Of a stretch of 64,000 bases of DNA, positions 45,931-58,304 are shown piece by piece; the first letter of the stretch is position 1, and every line of letters begins with the position of its first letter. A program made the position numbers and the translations under genes. The DNA comes from Acanthornis magna (Eukaryota > Chordata > Aves > Passeriformes > Acanthizidae): positions 12,914,001 to 12,978,000 of the forward strand of contig JAWUZG010000032.1 of assembly GCA_036785705.1 (NCBI GenBank), written 5' to 3'. The notes under the pieces were generated by a model, which was not told the DNA's origin, ran no database searches, and saw only the letters and a program-made list of their open reading frames with translations.

Positions 45931-48900
45931 TGCATTATTTCAGCCTGTTTTAATTTACCTTCGTTTTCTCCTCTAGATAGATTTCGGCTTCCCCTCCTCG
46001 ACTGAAATCCGCCGCAGTCTTTCTCCATCGCTACTGTTTTCCCTTTTTCAGCCCGGGGGTTTGTTTTGCCGTGTAAATCCATTCGTCCTCCAGATGCAAG
46101 CATGATATTGTATCAGGTCCCCTCATTACATTGCCCTGATAAATCACTAGCGAGACAAACCAGTGCCGCTGAGAGACACACACCATTACAAGGTGGGGTA
46201 ATCAATTCTTCACTTGAAGTTCAAGTGCCACCTACCTTTTTTTTTTAACTTTTAATTTTAATGAGAAAAATAAAAGTGATCATCTTGTTACCAGCTTGAA
46301 ACTAAGTGATCCCTCTCAAGCACCTGCAGAAGAAGTAGAATGAAAACCAAAGGTTTTCCAAGGGGTTGGCCACCTGCCTTTTAGCCAAGAGCTGTGGTTA
46401 GGATGTGCATATCCATATGGCAGCCACAGACCTCATTTTCCTTCTTTACCTGGGGGTATTTGAAATCATACCTCTTGTTCTCCCACAATGTTATTTTGAC
46501 AACAAACTACAGTATCTCTGGAGTAGGAGAGGTTAGATTCTACTGTTGATACAGTTTCAACAGCTTTGTTGAGCTCATATTAATTAATTTGTACTAATAA
46601 TTAACTAGGGCAGGAGCTCAGCTGGGTTTGCTCCCAGTTACATGTGTAAACCACCAAATTAGGGAGTCATACCCGTTTGTTTATATGCTACTCGTGTATA
46701 TTTAAATATTGTACAAAATGGCATAGTTCCACATGGAAAGACTGGAAACATGCCCTTTAGCGGGAGGTGTCTGTGTTAATCAGAAATTCAGGCCCACCTT
46801 AGGTATTATATTGTGTAGGTACTGAGTAACATAGGAAAGAAACAGGTCAGACTTACTCTGTAACTTAACTTTTCCCTGGTTTTTTTTCCACCTTTTCTCC
46901 AATATTTTTCCCAGGTGTCCTTAATCATTAACGGATGATGGGAGCAAGCCCCTACAGCTTCACTGTGGACCACCCATTCAGAAAGAGAAAAGAGAGCTAG
47001 GCCTCTGTTAATACAGATGAAATGTCACCCACAAGAAAACTGTGCACAATTGCAGTGATTTATTCCTGTGCCATCCAAAAAGTTTGGATTAATCCCACAT
47101 CTTGTTCCAAACCAAAATAACTTGGGTGGGGGGAATTAGAATTTTGAATTAGTTCTATGACTACCTTCCTCATTTGATTATATTCCTCTTCCATCTTGTC
47201 TCTTTACTTTTAGACTTGCAGGATAGTTGAGGTCTAGAGGAATCTCAGGAGGTCATCAAAAAAACCCCTCTGCTCAGTTAAGGCAGTCAGCTGAAGACTT
47301 TGTCAAGTTCATAATGTCTCTGCAAACACAGATTCCATCATTTCCCCAGGCACCCTTTGCTGGTTCTTTCCCTGCAAACTTTATTCCAAAACTGTCCCCA
47401 CCCTATTTCCGCAGTTACTTACTGCAGTTTCTTTAAATTTTCAGCTAGAAGACAGCAACAATTCCGTGAGAGCAGTAGGAGCCTAGTAAGAGGCAGAGAG
47501 GAAGTCCAGCAGACTTGAAGACGTGATTTTCCCTGGCTTTATGGGAAGGGGAGAAGCAGTCCTGTTGACATTTAATTTATAGCTACCTACAACTAATGAG
47601 CAGTGTGAAGGAAAAGCAAAATTTTAGCAGCGAGATGGCAAGAGAAAGAACTGGTAGAACCAATAACTTATTTGTAGATGCCCTTTTTCCTCAATTGAAC
47701 CAAATTTACATTCAATGGAAACATTGCACCTCAGGGTGAAATCATTCAGGAAAGTTGCTGATGGGTAGAAGAGTCCAGTTGGTCTGTTTCTTCACTCCCT
47801 CACTATTTTCTCTGTCAATACAGATTTTTTTTTGTTCGCTTTCTGTCACTCCAAGTCCTATCAGATCTCTGGGCAGTGGCAGATTGTAGGTGAAATTCTC
47901 TGAAACATGAGAATAGCAGCAAGTTGTTTTTCCACTACCCATGGACTCATCCCTCTGTGTCTGTGTGACACTCTCTGTACCAGAATTTATGTTCAGACTG
48001 GCTGGCTTGCTGCTGCAGCTTTCAGTTAAAAAGCACAGGAATTATCTGGTAGTTTCTTCTTTCTGCAGCTGTTGTCTTTTTCCATCATATCTGACCCACT
48101 GGTGTTGAAAGATGCCTCTTGTCTGAAAAGCTCTGATACTAACGAGAGAAACACTGATCTGTAGGTTTTCAGAGGAAACGGCAAAAATGCTCTTTTCCAA
48201 TATGTGGTGAAAACTTCTGTACCACAGATGTAGGCCATGCTAGGAAAGCTATATTTTGACCATATTTTTTGGTTGTCATAGAAATTAGTTTATAGCTTAA
48301 CTTCACAGCTGTTTCTATTTATAAGTAATTAGGGGATGCAACTGTAACACACTACACTTTTCTATAACAACATTTAGGAAGGACACATATCAAAGTAATG
48401 GAGTCCTACATCACATTTTGTGTCCAAGGGATGCCACTTGCACTACAGAGCCACCCTGATCGATAGCCTTGAAACTGTCAAGAGAGACATTATTGTTATC
48501 AGTTCCTTGTAAATGAGTATGTGGCTGTAGGCAAATAATTCCAAATGGTGATAATATACAAACTAAGCAGTCTCAACACACTTCTCTTTCCACTCTTTCA
48601 AACATAGGCACTCTGAAGTCTGGTAACTATTTCTTTTTCATCATCAATGTCTGGTGCTCTGTAGAAATTTCTGTTACTTCAGAATTGTTATGTGTAAGCA
48701 AAAATAATCTGTGACAGTTACCTTTGAAAAGAAACCTGTCATGCAATTCAATCGGTAGGAAGAAACTCCCATAAACCATTTAAAATAAATTTTGGAATAG
48801 TTTTATGTTTTATCTTCAAATAAGAAAAATGTCCAAGCACTCCGCACTACTATCATGATATTTTTCAAGCTATCAAGCTTTTGGAACATGTCGTAGTACT

Positions 48901-49351
48901 CATCAAAGCTGTTTCTACCACTGTTTTGGGGACATCTCTACCATCTCAAAGCACTAAAACCACAGTTTAAACCTGTTGAACTTCCATTCAATAGTCCTCT
49001 GCACAAATACTGGGGGGAATAGCAGAAAACAGATATTTACTAGCTAGCTACTACAGAACAGAAAACAAAGCCAATTTTTTTACTATACTAATCAACAAAA
49101 GTGTAATCAGTTCCACACATATATTAGAAAGGCAGTTAAATTTGGAAATCTAACCATTTTTTTTGCCATTAATTTCTCTTGATTATTTACAGAAACAGAG
49201 CATCTGGTATACAGAGTTCCCATTCAAGTCAAGAGGAACCAGATCAATGAAGTTTGGAGTAGAATTGGGCTAACACCATACACACCAGAAAACTTGGACT
49301 ATTTGGGACATTTTCATGCTATGATCAGCCTATGAGTGGTTAACATTTAAG
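45931..49351. other. Intergenic DNA upstream of HMGN3
   Basis: No gene is supported. It is AT-rich apart from the first 100 bp. One possible old CR1 fragment lies at about 47225-47440 and is listed separately. Confidence 0.55.
47225..47440 (-). mobile_element. Possible degraded CR1 fragment
   Basis: CAGGAGGTCATC followed by CCCCTCTGCTCAGTTAAGGCAG and a downstream CAGATTCCATC recall the reverse complement of a CR1 3' region (GGAGGTCATCTAGTCCAAC followed by CCTGCTCAA and GGAGATTCCAC). The match is short and interrupted, so this is tentative. Confidence 0.35.
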
Positions 49352-49600
49352 ATCACAGATTCACAGAACTTTTAAGGTCATAGAATCATTGAAGTGGGAA
49401 GGGACCTCTTCAGATTGTCTAGTCCAACCCTCTGTTGAAAGCAGGGTCAGATACCACAGGTTACTTAGATCTGTGTCCAATTGGATTTTCGATATTTTTG
49501 AGGATGGAGACTTTACTGCAATCTGTTCCAGTGTCTGACCACTCTCACAGGAAGGGTTTTTTACATTCAGATGAAATTTCATCAGAGAATCAGCATTCAG
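49352..49600 (-). mobile_element. CR1 LINE 3'-end fragment, minus orientation
   Basis: TCATAGAATCATTGAAGTGG, then GGAAGGGACCTC, GTCTAGTCCAACC and, further on, CTGTTCCAGTGTCTGACCAC make up the reverse complement of the CR1 3' end. The bird-type degenerate octamer tail is at 49352-49390. Only the last 250 bp or so are present, a typical severe 5' truncation. Confidence 0.88.
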
Positions 49601-52600
49601 TGACTAACAAGTCTGTTAAGCTTTGATGCAGCAGTACAGTAGAGACACATCCTGGAGGGTCAACTGCATATGGAAGTTAAGTGAGAAGCTCACCACATGG
49701 TTATCCAGCCCACTGCCAAATAAAGAAACTGTCTGCCATTCAAGCTCTCTTACTCTTACATAATTCCATGAGGCAACTTATGGCCTGTTATATACAAGCT
49801 CATTGGTTTCATGATTTGCTGAAGCAAGAGCAAAGGCCTTCATCTGTCTCAGCTTCAGCAACATCACCACCCATGAGGAATTCTAAATACAGATACTAAA
49901 CTGAGACAAATAACATTATCATAATGTTTTTTCTCTCCCTTGTCTAAGGTCTTACCTTTTGTTTTCCTTGCATACAAAAGCTGGGCCAAGAAAAAGATCT
50001 CCTTTTGAGATAAAGCAGTATTAAAAGTAGTGAACCTTGAATTAATCTTCATGGATAGGGAAGAGTCTGATTTCAGTTACACAAGAATTCCAGAGGAGTG
50101 ATTCTATCATCTTAAACCTTCTGTTGCGTAATTCTGCTTGCAGTAGCCCTGTCTTCAGAACTCTGTCTTCAGTTCTATGTCAGCCCTTTCTGTGAGTATA
50201 TACTCATGTTTCCAGTGTGATGTTAATATTTGGTTTATGAATGCAGGAAACTTACCTGGAATACACTACTTTCCACATTTATTCTTAACATGTCTAAGCA
50301 CTTCTAGAATGAAGTAGCTAAAAAACCTAGAAAAGAGAAGCACCCTGTAGTGATTTTTACATTGGGATTTACATCAAGCAGGCAGAAGTGACGTGACTGC
50401 TCTTCAGAAGGCTCTTACAAAGGTCTCAGGTGTTGCTCCATCTACCACTGAACTAGGTGAAACTACAGGTCCCTCTCAGATCTATCAATATACCAATTTA
50501 TGTGGCCACACCCTAGTTCACTACTTATCCAAGTGGATTAGGTTAGAAACACAAATATTTGGAGGTATTAAATTAATCAAACCACTTTAAAAAATGAGGC
50601 TAAGAGCAATCACAGATACAGTGTGGGGTTTGGGGAAATGCTAAGCTCCAGTTAATGAGGTGGGGCAGTAATCTGTAGCTGAGGCAGTAGATCTCATTTA
50701 GCTTCTGGTGGAGCTGAGTGCACTCGGACTACAGCACTTGTCCTGCTTCTCGCTGTCAGACAGGAAGACACCTGCCCTGGTGCCCCATTTCAGTGACAGC
50801 TTTGCTAGGTCAAGGGACCCCTCCAACCTCCTTGACCCTAAAAATCCTCTGAAAACTGCCGCTCCCAATTCTGTTTGATCAGCCTGCCAAAAAGTCACTC
50901 TCTTTCGGTTTGGGCAAATCGAAATGGACCTGCAAAGACCTGTCAGTGAAAGTGAGTGGGCTTGGCTCATTTCAACACAGGCTGGGGAGCAACCAGACAA
51001 GTTACACTGGCAGAACCTGGGAGGTGGAAATCTATGGTGGGGGTGGTAATGAGCAGCTAAGGGCTCCCTAAGTGTTCTTCTGGTAGCCTAGCTAGAGCCA
51101 GAACTCCTGTGTGTCCACAGGAATCCAGCGGCACTGAGCATCCTCTTTATTCATGGACAGTCAGGTGGCTGTAAGACATACTTTATCCTGCTAAGGCTCT
51201 GAATCACCCTTTGAAATTGTAAAACCCACATAAATATAAGAAGGAGAATCATAAATCTAGATTATTGTTTTTCTGATAGTATAGAGAAGCATTTCCATCA
51301 CAGTTCTCTGAAATACTACGTCTGATTGACAAAAGAGGGAAAAGTTTTTTTTTCTTTAAAATTAATAAATTTTAACACAAGTTTAGGTTAGTGATAGGTC
51401 CTCTGTTAACATACAATGAGAAAAAAAACCAAAGTAGTGAGCTGTTTCTGTCACATGGCATTAAACCCTACTGTCAATAATTGGTAAGAATTTAACTTCA
51501 GGGACTGTTACTAGAAAAAGCCAAATTAGATCATCTGAAATTTAACAGTTTTAAAAAAACTAATTAAATGTGGTATCTATTTATTTATTTATGTTGCTAA
51601 AATGTGAGGCTTTTTTGGTACAGACACTGTATAAAGTTCATCTTGATTGAAAATGTGAAGAGTCCACCTTGACTAAGGACAAAATGCTGCTACAACACAG
51701 GAACAATGTTTCTGAGCTTGTCATTTAATGTCACTTTGAACAGCTCAAGTCACTGCTCCCCATGTTCTGTTGGAATTCTGCACCAGCTGACCAGAACCAG
51801 CAGTTTCTGTGCACCCCCTAATACCAGCTCTCTTCAGTCTTTGCTTAGAGTTGCCCTGCAATCACTTCATCTGCTGTAAACTAGAAAAGTGGCGAGAATG
51901 CACAAGAGCACAAACGGTAGCTGCAGTGGTCTGGCACAGAGCTCCTGAGAAATGAAATTTCTCTTGTCTTTCCACTGAGGCTGCATCTTCTTCTGGATAA
52001 GAATGTGCTGTTAGATGTTAAATATGAATCAATCTTTTGTAAGGCTGCACTAGGGATGTACAGGTTACTTTACTGGCTATTTTGTAGCAAGGAAGTAGCA
52101 TAAATATATAATAATTAAGTATTTCCATTTTTTTGCATATATTTTCAGGAGCTAACTGTACTTATCAGTTTTTGTGTGTATTTAATGGTAAATATATCAA
52201 TAAATTATTGATTGAGCTGACAAGAAGAGAAAGACAATACAATGGAAATGTTGTCAAATAAGGCCTCTAAATAGACAGGGTAATTTAAACAGGAAATCCT
52301 AAATCAACTGCTAGATAATGTAGTAAGTAAACATATTAACCTGTAAGTAAACATATCAACCAGACACGAATTATGTCATAAATTATGTTTGTTGATATAC
52401 CAAAGTCTAGTCATAGCATTCAACAGACATGGGGAACAGTTAAGGAAACCCAGGAAATAAAGATAATGGATCATTTTATGGAGTTTATAAATTGCAGCTT
52501 CTAAACTCTTATTAAAAAAAAAATACAACATTTCCAGAGTGCTCCTTTGCTTTGAGGCAATCATCATTGAAAGCCATTACTACAGGAATACTGGGTTCTC

Positions 52601-52884
52601 TACAGTAAACAGTATACTGTCACTGTACTGAAAAAGCATTTGTCGGTGAAATTTTGTCACTATGAAAAAACCCCAAACAACAAAACCTGCACATGCATGC
52701 AGGCGTGGTATATTCTAATAAGATATCTTTATAACAATTTTGGCATGTTAAGTAGGGCTGTATTTACAAACCTTTTTTTCTTTGCAACACACTTGCACAC
52801 ATTCTCTAGTTTTTTCATTATGTGCAGACCTTTGTTTTTTCCTGAATTAGTCTTATAATTATCCCTTCTAGTAAAACCAGATAT
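49601..52884. other. Intergenic DNA between CR1 and LTR
   Basis: No gene is supported. A GC-richer patch at about 50700-51140 is not recognised. The rest is AT-rich. Confidence 0.5.
52323..52362. repeat. Two tandem copies of a 20-bp unit
   Basis: GTAAGTAAACATATTAACCT is followed at once by a copy with two changes. This is a small local duplication without an obvious role. Confidence 0.8.
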
Positions 52885-52891
52885 GAGGACA

Positions 52892-53339
52892 TGTGGGAGG
52901 TCCAACTCTGGTTGATCCACCCCTGTTCTGGAAGAGAGGCATGCCTAGGGTTTTGAACCAAACCCCTTTTCCTGAAAGTTCTGTTATGTTCAAAGCATTA
53001 TTGGTTATGAGTTATAGTACCCCACCCTCGTATGTCTTTATTGGACCCCTGACCCTTGTACCCTCCCCTTGTCTCTTTCCCCATTAGATGTTTCCCTCCC
53101 TTAAAACTGGCTGCACGGGGACATTTCCCCGATGTTCTCCTCCATGACGCTCCCTCCCGGATCCCCTCGCCCTTACCCCCAATAAAGGAGAGTTCGGGGG
53201 AGACCCCTCCCGCGACCCTATGCCTCTTCTCACCTTATTCCGCCGGCACCTCGTTGATCCCTCGCCGTGGGCAGCCCCACCTCTGCGTGAGACATCCACG
53301 CCAAACTCTGCCAAGCATTCAGGGGCTGACGCTGCGGTC
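52892..53339 (+). mobile_element. Solo LTR-like element, plus orientation, flanked by a 7-bp direct repeat
   Basis: The element begins TGTGGGAGGTCC. It has a TATA-like TTAAAA near 53104 and an AATAAA polyadenylation signal at 53181-53186, followed by a GC-rich R/U5-like stretch. This is the normal order of an LTR (U3, R, U5). GAGGACA occurs directly before it (52885-52891) and again at 53340-53346, which looks like a target duplication. The 3' end would then be GGTC rather than the usual CA, so the right border is uncertain. No primer-binding site or retroviral gene follows. GC content contrasts sharply with the AT-rich surroundings. The family was not identified. Confidence 0.65.
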
Positions 53340-54639
53340 GAGGACAGCAGGAAAGCCCAGGCGATATACTGCAAGAACATAATTAGTCCATCCTTTTGCT
53401 GCAACACATTGCTCCTAACACCCTGAATTAAGTAAAACCGAACAAAACTGAAGTAAGCCTCACCACCCCCTAAACTCATGAAACTTTACATCATGCATCC
53501 TCTTCAAACCCAGGAGACAGCATTGGTGGGATTTCCCAAAGATTTTGTGTCAACTATGTGCTGCCGCTGAAAACACTCTGAGAGAAGCAAAGTGAGGCCA
53601 AAGCTGAGCCCTTCAATAAATCTTTTCCCTGATAACAGCAAAGACATAAATGATTTGAAAATATGAATTATGATTAAAATGTTTACAAACCTGCCTGACT
53701 AATTCTGTAAAGGCCTTGAAATTAACAGAACTGAAAAGAACCCAAACTTCCTGAAAATTCATATTGCTTCATTTATTCTCCAAATGCTGAACTATTATCC
53801 TTTGCAGGCATTGTTATCCCAGGGGAACATGTGCAGCTTGGGTGATCAGTGGAAATCAGCAAGTACAGTAGCAAGTGTTTCCATTGACAAGCTGAAGGGA
53901 TCCTGTACTTATTAATTTAGACGTTTGGAATTTAAACTCTGGAGAACTTTATTGAGAAGAGAGTTAGCTGGAGTTGACTGATGCTCTCTTTTTGTTTGTT
54001 CATTTTTTCCAACAAACAGGTACCCAAAGCTGGGGCAATGTGCCTGGTATGGGCATTACTGATGTAGCAAGGCTGAAGTCAGAGCTTTCTATCTGGAAAT
54101 TGCAGAGGCTTACAACGTATGTCAACATATACCATACTGCCACTTTATAGAACTGGGTGTTTTTCCAGTATGGTGATGATGTAAAGCCTTAAGAGATGTT
54201 TCTGGCATGCTCTAGTAGGTGATGCAATCACCCCCATGGGGATCAGCTTTGTAGGTACAACTAGTGTGTCTCCTGGGTTTAATTTCCTTAATCCTAATTG
54301 CCAGCAGAAGTTGTGATGATTGATTTTGAGGGTTCACAGTGCAGTTTCCAACAAAGATGTTAAAGTATTAAAAGAAGTTGGTAAACTGAGCCTAGCTGTA
54401 GTGATTAAGTGAATTTCTTCTTAACCCTTGTGAGAAGAAATCAAAGCTGCTAGAGTGCAGTATGCTGACGGCTTCTGAAAGCACTTTGACATTGCACTTT
54501 GTAAAGTCAAACTGCCTCAGTGTTTGGCTACAGTACTTCTAAATGCCAGAGCCATACAGAGACAAGCCTTTGAAGGGAAGGGGAGGTGGGATTGTTCAGC
54601 TATACTGAGTGCCATTTATCTTGAAAACTTTCCTTAAAT

Positions 54640-54840
54640 TAGGATATAAACTTGATTTTATATTTAAATATACAATCATATATATATATGCACATCTATA
54701 CAAAATGTATAATGTGTAATACAAAATGTAAAATAATATACATTACCTCACATATATTGTAATATGTTGTTGTAGTATATATTGTGTATGATATATTGTA
54801 CTTTACATACAGAATAAGTTATATACCAAAAAGTTATATG
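54640..54840. repeat. AT-rich low-complexity block
   Basis: About 200 bp are made largely of TATA, TGTAAT and ATATTG motifs, with little G or C. No unit is regular enough to call a microsatellite. Confidence 0.7.
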
Positions 54841-57800
54841 GTTGATTTAAGTTTTCTCTGGCTTCTTCACTGAAAGTTTGCCTTAGAAACAAAATTAATG
54901 GTGTCACAGTTTCAAGCTCACCTCTGCAGCTTTATCTGCTTCTTTGTTTGCCTTTAAATACCTTATCTACAGCTGTGTATGCAGCTAAATTATGAAAAAG
55001 AAAATTGCTATTATCACTGTTATCTTGAAACGTAGAGGTAATATCTGTTGTGGACTGAGCGTGTCTGAGCAATGGTGTACCACACAGCACATCCTTCATG
55101 CTTCAGCAGGAAGCAACCAGCTTTCAGTCAGCTCTGCTCATTAGCCCAGTGTAACCCTCCTCATTATGTGGGGGACATACAGACATGCTCTCTTCCACTG
55201 ACTAAAAACATTGCCAGGTTTGACCATTACACTGTGAGACATGGAGAAGAGATGTATATGAAGAATGAAATCCTATCCTTATTAAAACTAAGGGGAAAAG
55301 ATAGCCCAAACCTCTCATTGAATTACTTAAGCTCAAATTTTCAAAGCACAAGTGACAGAATTATTATCCTTTTGTCCTTGGAGTAGATTGCTGCAGTGTA
55401 GGGTTCAGACACATTCATAAGACACATCAAGACATGAAAAGTGTTTGCCCTTGAAATTATAAGTATTCTCAGGACAAATGTAATACAACCACCATAGCTG
55501 AGAAATCAGTATCTTTCCTGAGAGCTTGCATCTATATTTAAAAGAGAACATCACAGCATTGAAAGTTGCAATCCCTCTATTTTGTGCAGGATTTATGAAA
55601 TTTTTGGGTGGAGTCATGTCAGGTTTCTGCCTTATGTGTGATCAGAGGAAAGTACCCTTGGAGTTACAGAGAGCACGCCTTAAGGTTTTGGCTTGCCTAC
55701 ACCTAACCCATGCTGATGGTAATGCCAGCTCTGCTCTGGAACATAGGCACTCAGCATTATAAGAGGGATGTCTCCTGCCTTCAGGACATGTGGCAGAAAT
55801 ATCTTTTGTAGAATAGGAGCTGATTGACAAACTTGAAATCAGTGGCCTTTTAGATATGTTTTCTGAACATCTGGCACCTTTTGCAGCTGCAACTACCAGT
55901 AATTTATCAGCACCAGAGAAATGAAAAAAGTCTCTGAGTTCTTCCCACCGGAAAAGAAGATGTGATTCTAGGCTTCAGAGCCTTAGGTCCATTTCCCAGG
56001 AATGGGGAGATCTAGGTTCTTAGTTTTTGCTCCAAGAACTCTTCATGAATTTTCTTTACTGACTTTCTTACAAAATGCAGAAATTGTCAAAGTAGAGCTC
56101 AGATCCCAGATATTTCTCTAAGGTCAACTAGGCTTTCTGGCTATATTGCCTCTTTCTTCTTGGAGAGATAGAGAAACATCACAATTTTGCTACTTGAGCT
56201 GGTGTAGATGTGATACAGGTACTGTGATGTTTCACATACACCTTCAGAAGAAAGCTGAAAGATTTGTTTCAGTTTTTCCTTTTAGCCTTGGACATATCTT
56301 ATCCAAGTCTGAGTCCTGAAATAATTGATTTCTTTTTGGTTTTCTTTTTATGAGTGTATCAGTATTTGATTTGATGCACATCAACTGGATTTAGCCAACA
56401 TCACACAATATGGATGAAATGTCAGAGAACAGAAAAATGAGACAAACACAATCTCACGGCTGAAAGTTGAAGTCAACAAAACCAGTTAATAATGAGGATT
56501 AGCTCACTTATGGAGCAGATAACTGAAGAGTGTGCTCCAGTTTAAAAATTAAGAAGAGAGGTATTGCCAGAATGTATATGTAGGTAAATTACCAGATTGA
56601 AGGACAAGAAGTGCAAGATGAATTCCCCTGGCTCAGTGCTAAGATTAACTTAAACTTTTATGGACTGTGCCCCGCTGAAAGTCTAAGACCTATATGCTTT
56701 TCTGAGGAGACACAACTTGCTTATTCTGCCTGTGTCTGGAATTGTTTTTCAGGTCTCTCATGGTTTTAAGTGTTGTCAGCCTTTACTCTGGAGGGCTATG
56801 AGTCAGCTCCAAACCATAAACAGTGTAGCCATGGTTAGTAAGCCTGAGCTACTAAGCCTTTGCAGATAGCGTGGGCACAAGAAGTTGTGCCTGCTTGGAG
56901 CGCAACCAAAGCAAGCTCACACCTGCTTAAAAAAAAAGAGAAAAGAAAAAGTTAGCATATCCTCTCTGATCTTTTCCTGCTTCCTCCCCCTGCCCTTCTC
57001 TTTCCCTCTCCCTTTTTCTTTCTCTTTGTCCTACCCACACACATCCACAAGAATATTCACAGAAACTCCACCTATATAAGCCCTCCACCAGGTAGTTCAA
57101 ATTCCTGAGTGGGATCTCACAGGGCACACGTTTGTTTAGGGTGGTAACGTGTGCTGGTGTTTTGGTATGAGGCCCCTTGTGCAGTTCCTTACTATGAGCT
57201 TGAACAAAGAGCAGTTGTTATATTCATCCCTTTCAAGAGGGTTTTACTCAACCTATGAAGTGTTCATTTTTGCCTCGTACAGCTGACTGAATCCAGAAAA
57301 GCGTTATGTAGATCATGGAGGAGAAGCCACCATGCTGAGGTCCAAACAACTTTTGGGGAATTCCTCATTCAGAAGGGACAGACTCACCCTAAGTTTCACT
57401 TAGGACACGATGGCAGGATGTCAGTGTCCCGCCTCTCACAGCACAGACTCTGGCTGCAGAAATGTCAGTAGCAGCCCTGCTTGTTGTTGACAGTAGCAAC
57501 CAATGATACATGGATTTTGAGTGACTTTTTATGTGGCTACAAGACCCAGGTTCCATGGGGTTTTCTGGTGCACAAAATAAGAAACAGGTTACTCTTTCCC
57601 TAAGTTTTCTTTTAATCTCTCTTTTCTTCCCCTAGCTAGGCACTAATTGTGTTGTACATCATCTTCTGCCATTTTTCTGGCACGAGCAACATGCTGGCAC
57701 AAGTCAGTGGAAATTCAACATTCATTAAGGTTTGACTGTATTGCCTGTGCATCACCTCTCTTTTTTTTTTTTTTCCCCTAAGATGACTGCTTTCAAGAAT

Positions 57801-58265
57801 GAGACCAACAATCTTACAAGAGGAAGCCCTCCATTTTAGACAGCTAAACTACATAAGCTGCATCTTGGCTATCATTGCCTTGGATGCCTGGGATTTAGTT
57901 TTTCTGAGATTTGGGGATTTTTACCAGTGGGTTTTGAAAAGCATCAACAATCTTAGTAACCTACACACTTCCAGGAGGACTGTGCTCTTAACGAAGCAGT
58001 AGTTTTTGACAGAACAACTATGAAAAATGCTGAGAAGTAAAAGGATCATCACAGAACACACACCTTTCTCTTTTTAAAATGTATAATCCTTACAAGGGAT
58101 TACTGGTGGGTGAATATTAGATCTGGTCTGCTTTTTAGCTTGAAAGCTTTTTTCTCAGGCAAAGCTGTCTTCTGGCAAATTAAAGGAAATTGAGTTTCTC
58201 GGGATTCCATTTCCCTCTGCACAGGAGAAACTGATATAAGAGAAAGAATTCTTCCTGTAGATATA

Positions 58266-58270
<5 letters not shown>

Positions 58271-58302
<32 letters not shown>
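58271..58302. repeat. (GT)16 microsatellite
   Basis: Sixteen uninterrupted GT dinucleotides are preceded by a short TATG-rich stretch and followed by ATTCGTGTGT. It is likely length-polymorphic. Confidence 0.95.

Positions 58303-58304
<2 letters not shown>

Noticed and set aside
44396..45976. Many long open frames on both strands in the HMGN3 CpG island
   Set aside because: They overlap each other on both strands and are Arg/Pro/Ala/Gly-rich. Only the MPKRK start at 45507 is supported by splicing to later exons.
53056..53479. Open frames on both strands near 53.1-53.5 kb
   Set aside because: They fall in the GC-rich R/U5-like part of the second LTR. Base composition explains them.
57080..57125. 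TAGTTCAAATTCCTGAG, resembling a tRNA T-arm
   Set aside because: No acceptor stem, D-arm or anticodon arm can be arranged around it, so it is not a tRNA gene.
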